This document shows positions 31,286 to 41,145 of a stretch of DNA of 64,000 bases, one piece after another. The DNA is from an uncultured Pelagibacteraceae bacterium. GTDB taxonomy: Bacteria > Pseudomonadota > Alphaproteobacteria > Pelagibacterales > Pelagibacteraceae. Under the pieces are notes generated by a model. It did no database searches, had not been told where the DNA came from, and saw only the letters and a program-made list of their open reading frames with translations. The stretch is from NCBI GenBank assembly GCA_902572345.1, contig CACGEW010000005.1:33784-97783 (forward strand), written 5' to 3'. Position 1 is the stretch's first letter, and every line of letters starts with the position of its first letter. The position numbers and the translations under genes were made by a program.

Positions 31286-31950
31286 ATTCCTCCAAAATTT
31301 CTCTTACTTTTTTTATATTTATTAATAATTCTTATTAAATCACTTGGAGTAAAATCTGGCCATAATTTTTTCAAAAAAAATAGCTCTGAATATGCTAATT
31401 GCCATAACATAAAATTGCTTAACCTTTGATGTCCTCCAGTTCGTATCAAAATATCAGGATTAGGCATACTTCTAGTATAAAGATTTTTTTCAAAACTTTT
31501 AATATCAATTTTTTTTCTAGTTTTTTTAAAAGCATTTAAAATTTCATTTTTTGAACCGTAGTTAATTGCTAGGTTAACAATTATCTTATTGTTTTCTTTT
31601 GTTAAATTTTCAGTTTTTTTTAAAACTGATTTAAGATCTTTGGAAAACTTATTTAATTCTCCAATTATATTTATTTTAATTTTTTGTTTTACTATACTTT
31701 CTATCTCTTGAGAAAAATAATTTTTGATTAACTTAAATAGAAATACTATTTCACTTTTTGGTCTTTTCCAATTCTCTGATGAAAAAACATAAAATGTAAT
31801 ATATTTAATTTTAAGTTTAATTGAGCTTTTAACAATTTTTTTTACTGTTTCAACACCTTGTAAATGTCCGAAATTTCTTCCTTTTTTTTTCTTCTTTCCC
31901 CACCTGCCGTTCCCATCCATAATGAAAGCGACATGGTTGAGCTTATTCAT
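31282..31950 (-). CDS. uppS: Isoprenyl (undecaprenyl) diphosphate synthase
   Basis: 'HVAFIMDGNGRWGKKK', 'FSSENWKRPKSE', 'DILIRTGGHQRLSNFMLWQLAYSELFF'. Confidence 0.97.
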   Translation of the reverse strand: MNKLNHVAFIMDGNGRWGKKKKKGRNFGHLQGVETVKKIVKSSIKLKIKYITFYVFSSENWKRPKSEIVFLFKLIKNYFSQEIESIVKQKIKINIIGELNKFSKDLKSVLKKTENLTKENNKIIVNLAINYGSKNEILNAFKKTRKKIDIKSFEKNLYTRSMPNPDILIRTGGHQRLSNFMLWQLAYSELFFLKKLWPDFTPSDLIRIINKYKKSKRNFGGI

Positions 31951-32507
31951 ATTTGAATGATCTCTTTTTCTTTCTCAGCTAAAATTTTTTCTATATTTTG
32001 TATGTTGCTATCTGTCAATTTTTGAATATTTTTTTCAAAATTTTTACTATCGTCCTCAGAAATTATTTTATCTTTTAGTTTTTTCTTTAAATCCTCATTA
32101 GCTTCCCTTCTAATGTTTCTTATCGAAATTTTACCTTTTTCTCCCATGCCTTTTAATATTTTTATTAAATCTTTTCTTCTTTCTTCCGTTAAATCTGGAA
32201 TTCTTAATCTTATAATTTGTCCATCTACTTGGGGATTTATCCCAAGTTCAGATTTTTGAATGGCTCCCTCTATTAAAGGTGTGTTTGCTTTGTCCCAAAC
32301 TTGTATAGAAATTAATCTTGCTTCAGGAACGCTTACTGTTGCCAGCTGATCTATAGGCATTAATTGTCCGTAAACATCAATTTTGAGAGTATCTAACATG
32401 TTAGTGTTTGCTCTACCAGTTCTCAGTGTTGAAATGTCTTTTTTTAATGATTGAATGCTTTTATCCATCTTTGTGGAATAATTATTTTCATTAAATTCGT
32501 TGCTCAC
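31947..32507 (-). CDS. frr: Ribosome recycling factor
   Basis: 'LRTGRANTNMLDTLKIDVYG', 'LPLPDLTEERRKDL'-like 'IRIPDLTEERRKDLIKI'. Confidence 0.97.
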   Translation of the reverse strand: MSNEFNENNYSTKMDKSIQSLKKDISTLRTGRANTNMLDTLKIDVYGQLMPIDQLATVSVPEARLISIQVWDKANTPLIEGAIQKSELGINPQVDGQIIRLRIPDLTEERRKDLIKILKGMGEKGKISIRNIRREANEDLKKKLKDKIISEDDSKNFEKNIQKLTDSNIQNIEKILAEKEKEIIQI

Positions 32508-32509
32508 TA

Positions 32510-33376
32510 TTAAATTCCTTCTCCGACTTTATATCTTACAAAATTTATAACCTTGAGTGGTTTATCTTTAGAATTTTCTTTTAAAATATCCTGAACTTTT
32601 TTTTTTGGATCCATTATCCATAATTGATTTAAAAGTGAATTGTCATTTAAAAATTTTGATATTTTTCCTTTAGAAATTTTTTCAGCCATTTCAGATGGTT
32701 TACCAGAATTCGTAATTTCTGCTTTTATGATTTCCATTTCTTTTTCCACGATACTCTTATCTATATCTTTCTTATCTAAAGCTAATGGATTAGAAGCAGC
32801 AATATGCATTGCGATTTTAGATCCAATATCTTCATTTTTTCCTTTTGATATTCCATCTAATTTGACGATTGAGATTATTTTTCCTATACCTTTTTCAATA
32901 GCTGAATGAACATATGCAAAATTTATTCCAGTATCCTTGTTAAAAAAAGTGGCTCTTCTAATAGTTATTTTTTCTCCAATTTTAGCAATTAAATTTACTA
33001 AATTATCTTTTACTAGTGAACCATTAGACATTTTACTCTCATTTAATTTATTTATATCACCTTCAATTAAAAAATTAATTTCTGATATTTCTTTACAAAA
33101 ATTTATAAAATCTTTATTTTTAGCAACAAAATCAGTTTCACTATTGATTTCGATAAGAGATATTTTGCCATCACTTTCTTTTACTAAAGCTAAGCCCTCT
33201 GATGCAGTTCTGCTCATTTTTTTTGAAGCTTTGGCAATCCCTTTTTTTCTTAAGAACTCAACTGATTTCTCTATATCGCCTTTAGTTTCATCTAAAGCAT
33301 TCTTGCAATCTTTAAAACCTACGCCAGTCATTTCTCTCAATTTTTTAATTTTGTCTAGAAGATCTTTGTTTGACAT
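32510..33376 (-). CDS. tsf: Elongation factor Ts
   Basis: 'IKKLREMTGVGFKDCKNALDETKGDIEKSVEFLRKKGIAKASKK', 'INSETDFVAKN'. Confidence 0.97.
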   Translation of the reverse strand: MSNKDLLDKIKKLREMTGVGFKDCKNALDETKGDIEKSVEFLRKKGIAKASKKMSRTASEGLALVKESDGKISLIEINSETDFVAKNKDFINFCKEISEINFLIEGDINKLNESKMSNGSLVKDNLVNLIAKIGEKITIRRATFFNKDTGINFAYVHSAIEKGIGKIISIVKLDGISKGKNEDIGSKIAMHIAASNPLALDKKDIDKSIVEKEMEIIKAEITNSGKPSEMAEKISKGKISKFLNDNSLLNQLWIMDPKKKVQDILKENSKDKPLKVINFVRYKVGEGI

Positions 33377-33393
33377 TAGAAAATTATATGAAA

Positions 33394-34134
33394 TTATTTT
33401 TTTTGTTTTCTTGAATTTTTCTCTTCAGCCTTTTCCTCTGATCCTTTGATGTGTTTCTGAGCATCTATAATTGTATTTTTTAGGAGTTCGCAATAAAGGC
33501 TAATAGATCTTCTTGCGTCATCGTTACCAGGTATTGGGTAATCAATTCCAGTCGGATCAGAATTTGTATCTAACACAGCTATAATAGGTATTCCTAATTT
33601 TTTTGCCTCCGCGACAGCTAGAGACTCTATATTTGTATCAACAATAAAAATTAAATCTGGTGTCTTCTTCATTTCTGCAATTCCACCTAATGATCTTTGT
33701 AATTTTTCTTTTTCTTTACTGAATTTTAGCATTTCTTTTTTTGTAAAACCTAAGTTTTCTTTTGATAGTTGGTTTTCCAACATCTTTAATCTTTTAATTG
33801 AATTTTGTATTGTATTCCAATTGGTTAACATGCCTCCGAGCCATCTGTAATTTACATAAAATTGATCTGTTTCCTTTGCTAAATCACTTATCTGCTCCGA
33901 AGCTTGCTTCTTAGTTGAGACAACTAATAATTTTCCACCACTAGATATTACTTTATGCACTTGAACTAATGCATTTTTAAGATAATCAACTGTTTGGATT
34001 AGATCTATAATGTGAATTGAGTTTTTTTCTCCAAAAATATATTTCTTCATTTTTGGATTCCATCTGAGTGTTTTATGGCCTAGATGTACACCAGCTTCTA
34101 ATAATTGTTTTATGTCTACTTTTGGTACGTTCAT
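33394..34134 (-). CDS. rpsB: 30S ribosomal protein S2
   Basis: '[35 protein letters not shown]', '[15 protein letters not shown]', '[31 protein letters not shown]'. Confidence 0.98.
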   Translation of the reverse strand: MNVPKVDIKQLLEAGVHLGHKTLRWNPKMKKYIFGEKNSIHIIDLIQTVDYLKNALVQVHKVISSGGKLLVVSTKKQASEQISDLAKETDQFYVNYRWLGGMLTNWNTIQNSIKRLKMLENQLSKENLGFTKKEMLKFSKEKEKLQRSLGGIAEMKKTPDLIFIVDTNIESLAVAEAKKLGIPIIAVLDTNSDPTGIDYPIPGNDDARRSISLYCELLKNTIIDAQKHIKGSEEKAEEKNSRKQKK

Positions 34135-34141
34135 AATTTTT

Positions 34142-34195
34142 CCGGTTAATCCACCACAGTAATTCCATATTTATGGACCGGTAGGGCAATGCCCT
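34142..34195 (-). promoter_or_regulatory. Structured 5' leader of rpsB (possible ribosomal protein leader)
   Basis: GC-rich island in AT-rich DNA; inverted repeats CCGGT(34142-34146)/ACCGG(34177-34181) and AGGGC-AAT-GCCCT (34183-34195) immediately upstream of rpsB. Confidence 0.6.
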
Positions 34196-34253
34196 TATAA
34201 CTGTGTGCGAAATTAGGACAACATATATACAATCAATCTAAAAAATCAACTGT

Positions 34254-37200
34254 CTAAACGGATATTTTTTTGACATATTTCATGCCTTTTAGGGCTTTTA
34301 AGTGATTTAAGTCAAATTTTCTTGTTTCCTCTAATGAAAAAAAAGCATGTTGATTTTTATCTTTAATAATCAAATTAATTTCTGTACCTCCCTTACACGA
34401 TAACAATTTCTTCAGCTCATTCAAATCACAATCTTTTTTTAATTCAATCGTTACTTTAGAATATGGTTTATTGATTACCTCTTCTAAACTTACTATTTTT
34501 TTAACATTAATTCTTTTTTTAGATGTTTCACTGGAAACTTTATCTTTTTGTAAAGTTAAAACAAAAGATTCTGACTCTTTTAATATTTCTCTATTAGAAA
34601 CTAATATATCAGCAAATAAAAAAAGTTCGAACTCTGCTTGTTTATCGCTAAATTTTACAATTGCGTAAGGAGTACCTTTTAAACTTTTTTTTTCTTGTAT
34701 TGACATAATTGTGCCAGCCACTAAACCCTCATTTTTATCATTTTCATGAAATTGATTATAAGAAATAATATTTAATTGACTAAAAATCTCTTCAAATTCA
34801 TTTAAAGGGTGATTGGTCAAAAAGAAACCAATAGATTTAAATTCTTCAGCTAGTAGCTCTTTTTGCTTCCATGTAATGGCTGGTAAAAAGTCAAAATTAT
34901 TTTGATCGTTTTCTTGTTCATCAAATAAGTTTGATTGATTATTTTCTTTATCATCGTTAATATTTTTAATTTTCTGTATAATTTTCGGTATTGAATTTAA
35001 AATTTTATTTCTATCTTGTTCAAACTCATCGAACACACCAGCTTTTACCAAGCCTTCTAATTGAAGTTTATTTACGTCTTTTATGTTTACCCTATTAACA
35101 AAATCATTAAAAGATTTGAAAATTCCATTAGTTTCTCTCTCATTAATAATATTTGATATAGCTTCAAAACCTACATTTTTAATTGCTCCTAATCCATAAA
35201 CGATTTTACCATCAATAGCTCTAAAATCTGAATAACATTTATTTATTGATGGTTTAATTATACTAATTTTAAGTTTTTTTAATTCCTCAACAAATTCTCT
35301 TAACTTAGCAGTATTGGTAAGTTCTGTTGACATCGTTGCTGCTATAAAATCTTCTTTATAATAAGTTTTTAAAAAAGCAGTTTGATAAGCAATTAATGCG
35401 TAAGCAGCTGCATGGCTTTTATTAAAACCGTATTGTGCAAAAGGTTCAATCTTTGTAAATACAAAATTTGCAACATCTTTTGCAATACCATTTTTTAAAG
35501 CTCCATTAATAAATCTTTCTTTTTGCTTATCTAACTCTGCCTTTTTTTTCTTTCCCATAGCTCTTCTTAAAATATCTGCTTCACCTGCAGTAAATCCTGC
35601 AAGTGTCTGTGCGATTTGCATTACTTGCTCTTGGTAAATAATAATACCATAGGTTGGTGTAAGTATTTCTTTTAAAATCGGATGAATATAATCAGGTTCT
35701 TTGAGTCCATTTTTACAATCATTATAAATGGGAATGTTGCTCATAGGGCCAGGTCTGTAAAGAGCAACTAGTGCAATAATGTCGTCAAATTTATTAGGTT
35801 TCATTTGCTTGATTGCTTCTCTCATCCCAGCACTTTCAAGTTGAAACAGCCCTGTCGTTTCACCTGTTGAAAGCATTAAAAAAACTTTTTCATCATTTTG
35901 ATCGATTTTGCTAATATCAAAATCAATTTTTTTTAATTTTAGTCTTTTTATAGTATTGTCTATTACTGTAAGTGTTTTTAAACCTAGTAAATCAAATTTA
36001 ACTAGTCCCGCATTTTCAGAAGAATACATATCATATTGAGTAGATGGCAAAGTTAAATTTGAGCTGTGGTCAATGTACAAAGGGAACTGCTCAGCTAATT
36101 TATCTCCTGCGATCACTACACCTGCAGCATGTGTTGCCATATTCCTATTTAGTCCCTCTAATCTTAAAGAAAGTTCTAAAAGTTTTTTAACTTTAGAATT
36201 TTTTTTGACCTCTTCTTTAAATCTTGGTTCCCGATCAATAGCCTCTTGCAATGTAAGAGGTCTTGAAGGATCGAAAGGTACCATTTTACAGATTCTATCT
36301 ACGTGGCCATAAGAAAGACCAATTACTCGACCAACATCTCTTAATACCATTCTGGCCTTTAATTTTCCAAAAGTTATAATATGAGCTACTCCGTTTTTAT
36401 ATTTCTTTTTTAAATACTCAAACACTTGATCCCTTTTTTCCTCACAAAAATCTATGTCAAAGTCAGGCATAGAAATTCTATCGGGATTTAAAAAACGTTC
36501 AAAAATTAAATCAAATTCAATCGGATCCAAATCTGTGATGTCTAAAGAATAAGCTACCAATGATCCAGCACCTGAGCCTCTGCCTGGACCAACTGGGATA
36601 AAATTTTTTTTAGCCCATTTTATATAATCAGAAACTATTAAAAAGTAGCTAGCATAGTCCATTGAATTAATTATATTAATTTCATGAGTTAATCTATCTT
36701 CATAAATCTTTTTAATCTCTTCGATTGACTCTTTTTTATTTTTTTTCAAGATGAAATTTTCTAACCTATTTTTCAGACCATTTTTTGCTAAATTTGATAA
36801 TTCTTCTTCAGGAGAGCCACTTTCTTTACTGGCTATAGAAGGTAAAATCGGTTTTGATTTTTTTGGCTTAAAATTGAATCTCAAATGAAAATTATAATTA
36901 TTTTCTAATGCTTCAGGTATGTCTGAATATAATTTTTTTAATTCCTCTTGAGATTTTAAATAATGTTGATTATTGTATTTAAACCTATTTTTATCATCTA
37001 CAAAACTTTTTTCTCCAATACAAATTAATGCATCATGTGCCTCATACATATCTGTATTTAAATAAAAAATTTCTTGAGTTGCAATCAGGGGAAGCTGCAG
37101 AGATTTTGAGATATTTAGCAAATAATTTTCAAAATTTTTTTCTTGTAATTCATTATGACGTTGAATTTCTAAATATATTCGATTTTTGTAACTATTTTTA

Positions 37201-37670
37201 AGAGAATTTAATATTTGTTCGATATCTTTAAGTTTATTTTTGTAAAAAAGTTTACCAAAAAAGTTTGTAAAATTGCCAGTAAGTAGTATTAAGCCATCAT
37301 TATTATCAGCAAGGTCTTTTAAACTACACGCAGGATCTAACATTTCATTATTCTTTAAATAACTTGATGAAGACAATTTAGTTAAATTTTTATACCCCTC
37401 CTCAGAAGTCGCATATAAAGAAACTTTTCCAATTATCCCAGACATATTGATATTTATTTGAGTGCCTATGATTGGATGAGTGCCAACTTTTGATATTTTT
37501 TCTGAAAATTCAAGAGCTCCGCATAAATTATAGCTATCTGCTAACCCTATTGATTTAATTTTATTTGATTTACAGTAATCAGCTAACTCGTCAATTTTTA
37601 TTGCACCTTCACAAATTGAATATTGAGTATGAATTTTAATATGATTAAAAATTTTATTATTAACGAGCAT
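34254..37670 (-). CDS. dnaE: DNA polymerase III subunit alpha
   Basis: PHP domain 'HTQYSICEGAIKI', 'VGPGRGSGAGSLVAYSLDITDLDPI', 'FERFLNPDRISMPDFDIDF', 'YGFNKSHAAAYALIAYQTAFLK'. Confidence 0.97.
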   Translation of the reverse strand: MLVNNKIFNHIKIHTQYSICEGAIKIDELADYCKSNKIKSIGLADSYNLCGALEFSEKISKVGTHPIIGTQININMSGIIGKVSLYATSEEGYKNLTKLSSSSYLKNNEMLDPACSLKDLADNNDGLILLTGNFTNFFGKLFYKNKLKDIEQILNSLKNSYKNRIYLEIQRHNELQEKNFENYLLNISKSLQLPLIATQEIFYLNTDMYEAHDALICIGEKSFVDDKNRFKYNNQHYLKSQEELKKLYSDIPEALENNYNFHLRFNFKPKKSKPILPSIASKESGSPEEELSNLAKNGLKNRLENFILKKNKKESIEEIKKIYEDRLTHEINIINSMDYASYFLIVSDYIKWAKKNFIPVGPGRGSGAGSLVAYSLDITDLDPIEFDLIFERFLNPDRISMPDFDIDFCEEKRDQVFEYLKKKYKNGVAHIITFGKLKARMVLRDVGRVIGLSYGHVDRICKMVPFDPSRPLTLQEAIDREPRFKEEVKKNSKVKKLLELSLRLEGLNRNMATHAAGVVIAGDKLAEQFPLYIDHSSNLTLPSTQYDMYSSENAGLVKFDLLGLKTLTVIDNTIKRLKLKKIDFDISKIDQNDEKVFLMLSTGETTGLFQLESAGMREAIKQMKPNKFDDIIALVALYRPGPMSNIPIYNDCKNGLKEPDYIHPILKEILTPTYGIIIYQEQVMQIAQTLAGFTAGEADILRRAMGKKKKAELDKQKERFINGALKNGIAKDVANFVFTKIEPFAQYGFNKSHAAAYALIAYQTAFLKTYYKEDFIAATMSTELTNTAKLREFVEELKKLKISIIKPSINKCYSDFRAIDGKIVYGLGAIKNVGFEAISNIINERETNGIFKSFNDFVNRVNIKDVNKLQLEGLVKAGVFDEFEQDRNKILNSIPKIIQKIKNINDDKENNQSNLFDEQENDQNNFDFLPAITWKQKELLAEEFKSIGFFLTNHPLNEFEEIFSQLNIISYNQFHENDKNEGLVAGTIMSIQEKKSLKGTPYAIVKFSDKQAEFELFLFADILVSNREILKESESFVLTLQKDKVSSETSKKRINVKKIVSLEEVINKPYSKVTIELKKDCDLNELKKLLSCKGGTEINLIIKDKNQHAFFSLEETRKFDLNHLKALKGMKYVKKISV

Positions 37671-38346
37671 TAACTCGTTTTATATCACCATTGGAAATAA
37701 ACAACTTGTAATCTGCCCTGTTGGCAAGTTCTCTATTGTGAGTTGCAAAAATTATAGTTTTTTTTAATTTCTTTAATTTTAAAAAATATGAAAAAATTTC
37801 TTTTGAAGTTTTAAAATCTAGATTACCAGTTGGCTCATCTGCTAAGATTATATTTGTTTCAGCTATTAACGCTCTAGCAATAGCAACTCTTTGTTGTTCT
37901 CCACCTGAAAGTTGATTTGGGAAATGTTGTGACCTATCTATGATTTTAACTGCTTTGAGAATTTTTTGAGCCTCATTTTTAGCATTTGATATATTATTAC
38001 CTTTAATAATTAGTGGCATCATCACGTTTTCAATAGCAGTAAAGTCACTTAGTAAATTATTATCTTGAAATATTATTGATATATTTTTTCTTCTAGTTTC
38101 ATCTTTTTTTTTGTCTGTAAATTTTTTTGTAAAAATATCGTTTATTTTGATATCTCCTTTTGTTGGTTCATCCAACAAAGCTAGCAAATGAAGCAATGAA
38201 GATTTTCCAGATCCAGATGGGCCCACTAGTGCTACGAGGTCTCCCTGTTTTATTTTTAAATTAAGGTTGTTAAATAATGTGATATTGCCATTAAAATGTT
38301 GGTAAGTTTTTTTTAAATTTACAGTTTCAATTAAAATTTTATTCAT
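37660..38346 (-). CDS. lolD: Lipoprotein-releasing ABC transporter ATP-binding protein
   Basis: Walker A '[12 protein letters not shown]', '[15 protein letters not shown]', Walker B '[12 protein letters not shown]'. Confidence 0.93.
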   Translation of the reverse strand: MNKILIETVNLKKTYQHFNGNITLFNNLNLKIKQGDLVALVGPSGSGKSSLLHLLALLDEPTKGDIKINDIFTKKFTDKKKDETRRKNISIIFQDNNLLSDFTAIENVMMPLIIKGNNISNAKNEAQKILKAVKIIDRSQHFPNQLSGGEQQRVAIARALIAETNIILADEPTGNLDFKTSKEIFSYFLKLKKLKKTIIFATHNRELANRADYKLFISNGDIKRVNAR

Positions 38347-39571
38347 ATTTTAGCGCCCTAAACGTTTTCATTTTTGTGACATGTCTAGCTGGAATATAGG
38401 AAGCGATAGCTGAAACTAACATCGATAGAATAAAAATTATAAATATTGAATATAGGTTTATTTCACTTGGTAACTTTTCTAAAAAATAAATGTCACTTGG
38501 AAATATTTCTAATTTAAAAACTGTTGAAAGAAATATTCTTACTTTTTCAATATTTGATGAAAATAATATTCCTAAAATAATGCCAGTTATTGTAGCAAAA
38601 AAACCTATTGTAAAACCTGTTAAAAAAAAAGATTTTTTTATTGAAGTATTATTTAAACCTAAAGTTTTTAAAATAGCTATTTCTTTTGTTTTATTTTTAA
38701 TTAATATTGTTAGGCCTGAAATAATATTAAATGCAGCCACAATAATAATTAAAGTAAGAATTATAAACATTACATTTCTCTCAACTTTTAGAGCGCTAAA
38801 GAAAGATTTGTTCAAATCTGACCAAGTATAAATAAAATAATTTTGATTTAGTTTCTCAATTTCTTTTTTGTATACATTGGCCTTTAGAGGATCATTTAAA
38901 TATATTTCAAGGTTTTGATCTTTGGTATTCTTGTCAAAAATTGATAAAGCGTCTTCAGAAGTTAAAAAAATGATATTCTGATCAAACTCAACAAATCCAG
39001 TATTGAAAATTCCTGCTATTCTAAAGTTTTCTTGTTTTGGTAAACTCCCTAAAGGTGTAGCAACAAATGCTGAGGACATTAAATTTATCCTGTCTCCTTC
39101 ATTTAAATTTAAATTAAATGCGAGTTCAGATCCTATAAATACGTAATTTTTTTTAAATTTATTTATATCTCCACTTACAATATTTTTTTCTAAAAAAATT
39201 TTTATTTTTTTTTCTTTATTATTTACTCCTTTGAAAATGATACCTTTCGCTTGATTATTATTAATTATTATACCTTCTCCCGAGTAAGTTTTACTTACAG
39301 AAATATCTTTGAAATTATTTTTAATTTTAGAAATATATTCTTCATTAATATTTAAACCATTTGGTTGAATTACAATATGTGGATTTAAACCAAGTATTTT
39401 ATTTGTTAATTCAGTTTTAAAACCATTCATTACTGACATAACAATTATTAAAATTGCTACTCCAAGCATAATTCCTAAAAAAGAAAAAATAGAAATTATT
39501 TTTAAAAAACCTTCTTTTTTTTTAGGTCTTAGATTTCTTGATGAAATTAATCTTTCTACTTTTGTGAACAA
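38339..39571 (-). CDS. lolC: Lipoprotein-releasing ABC transporter permease
   Basis: 'MFTKVERLISSRNLRPKKKEGFLKIISIFSFLGIMLGVAILIIVMSVMNGF', FtsX-like C-terminus. Confidence 0.92.
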   Translation of the reverse strand: MFTKVERLISSRNLRPKKKEGFLKIISIFSFLGIMLGVAILIIVMSVMNGFKTELTNKILGLNPHIVIQPNGLNINEEYISKIKNNFKDISVSKTYSGEGIIINNNQAKGIIFKGVNNKEKKIKIFLEKNIVSGDINKFKKNYVFIGSELAFNLNLNEGDRINLMSSAFVATPLGSLPKQENFRIAGIFNTGFVEFDQNIIFLTSEDALSIFDKNTKDQNLEIYLNDPLKANVYKKEIEKLNQNYFIYTWSDLNKSFFSALKVERNVMFIILTLIIIVAAFNIISGLTILIKNKTKEIAILKTLGLNNTSIKKSFFLTGFTIGFFATITGIILGILFSSNIEKVRIFLSTVFKLEIFPSDIYFLEKLPSEINLYSIFIIFILSMLVSAIASYIPARHVTKMKTFRALKYE

Positions 39572-39575
39572 AATA

Positions 39576-40889
39576 TTATCTTTTTAGTTTAGATTTGATG
39601 CCCTCTAGACCCAACATTTCACTTTCAGAGTTTATTTCTTTAAACTCAAATTTGTTTTCTTCAGATTTTGATCCAATGATAATTTGGAAAGGAATACCTA
39701 TTAAGTCATGTTTTTTAAATTTATTAGACATATTCTCATCAACATCATCCAACAATACGTCAATATTTTGTTTTTTTAATTCTTGATAAATTTTTTCTGC
39801 TTTTTTCATGTTTTCTTTATTGCTTTTGCTTAAGCTTGGAATGATGACAGCATCAAATGGTGATATTGAGTTTGGCCACTTCATAATACCATTATTGTAG
39901 TTTGCCTCAATTGCAGCCCCCACAAGTCTTGAAACTCCAATACCATATGATCCCATTTTTACAGAAATTTTCCTACCGCTTTTATCATCTATTAAACAAT
40001 TCATTGGTTTTGAATATTTATCACCGAAGTAGAATATATGTCCTACTTCAATACCTTTTGTTTTAATCTGATTTTTTTTATCAACTTCCAAGTTGAATTT
40101 TTTTTCATCAAATTTTTCATCTGTTGCAGCATAAATATCTGTAAAATCTTTTCTCATTTGTGAGAGAGATTCATCACTAAAGTTATATTTATCTAAATTA
40201 ATCTCAAATATTCTTTTGTCAGCAAATATTTGGCTTTCACCTGTATCTGCTAAAATAATAAATTCGTGAGAAAGATCTCCACCAATCGGGCCTGTATCCG
40301 CAGCCATTGGAATAGCTTTTAAACCCAGTCTGTTAAAAGTTTTTAAATAAGAAAAAAACATTTTGTTATAAGATTTTTTGGCATCATCATCAGTCAAATC
40401 AAATGAGTATGCATCTTTCATAAAAAATTCCTTACACCTCATTACACCAAATCTTGGTCTTATCTCGTCTCTAAATTTCCATTGTATATGATAAAGGATT
40501 TGCGGAAGTGATTTATATGATTTTATACTTGATCTAAAAACGTCTGTAATTAATTCTTCATTAGTAGGTCCATAAAGCATTTCCCTTCCTTGCCGATCTT
40601 TAATTCTTAACATTTCTTCACCGTAATCATCATACCTACCGCTCTCTTTCCAGATCTCAGCCGATTGAATAGTTGGCATTAACATTTCTTGGGCTCCAAT
40701 AGAATTTTGTTCCTCTCTTACTATTTTTTCAATTTTCTTCATGACCTTAAATCCTAATGGTAGCCAAGAGTAAATACCTGCGGAAGATTGTCTTATCATT
40801 CCGGTTTGTAGCATTAATTGATGAGATTTAATTTTAGCCTCAGCAGGTGAATCTTTAGTTACTGGAATAAATAATTGAGATAGATACAT
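39576..40889 (-). CDS. proS: Prolyl-tRNA synthetase (short alphaproteobacterial form)
   Basis: 'LMLQTGMIRQSSAGIYSWLPLGFKVMKKIEKIVREEQ', 'GPTNEELITDVFR', 'FMKDAYSFD', 'GSYGIGVSRLVGA'. Confidence 0.96.
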   Translation of the reverse strand: MYLSQLFIPVTKDSPAEAKIKSHQLMLQTGMIRQSSAGIYSWLPLGFKVMKKIEKIVREEQNSIGAQEMLMPTIQSAEIWKESGRYDDYGEEMLRIKDRQGREMLYGPTNEELITDVFRSSIKSYKSLPQILYHIQWKFRDEIRPRFGVMRCKEFFMKDAYSFDLTDDDAKKSYNKMFFSYLKTFNRLGLKAIPMAADTGPIGGDLSHEFIILADTGESQIFADKRIFEINLDKYNFSDESLSQMRKDFTDIYAATDEKFDEKKFNLEVDKKNQIKTKGIEVGHIFYFGDKYSKPMNCLIDDKSGRKISVKMGSYGIGVSRLVGAAIEANYNNGIMKWPNSISPFDAVIIPSLSKSNKENMKKAEKIYQELKKQNIDVLLDDVDENMSNKFKKHDLIGIPFQIIIGSKSEENKFEFKEINSESEMLGLEGIKSKLKR

Positions 40890-40890
40890 T

Positions 40891-41145
40891 TTATTGCAAA
40901 TATTTTCTTAAATTTAATAAATCAAATTCAACTAGATAATATATTACAATAAAGATTATTGAAGTAATTATCGTAGTAATTAAAAATTTTCTAGCTATTT
41001 TAGGATTATTAGGGGCTCCAGGATCAGCTCCCTCTATTCTTTCTTTAAATTTTTCTTTATTTGATTGAATTCCTACAGGCAAAACAGAAAAGAAAATTAT
41101 CCACCAAATTAATACATAAACTATAATTGAACCAGTTATACCCAC
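40891..41145 (-). CDS. DUF1467 family membrane protein
   Basis: 84 aa, 'VYVLIWWIIFFSVLPVGIQS...DPGAPNNPKIARKFLITT'; adjacent to proS and rnj as in other alphaproteobacteria. Confidence 0.85.
   Translation of the reverse strand: MGITGSIIVYVLIWWIIFFSVLPVGIQSNKEKFKERIEGADPGAPNNPKIARKFLITTIITSIIFIVIYYLVEFDLLNLRKYLQ

Noticed and set aside
32937-33449. 170-aa plus-strand ORF antisense to tsf/rpsB
   Set aside because: Shadow ORF opposite EF-Ts and the end of S2; hydrophobic composition typical of antisense reading of Lys/Glu-rich proteins.
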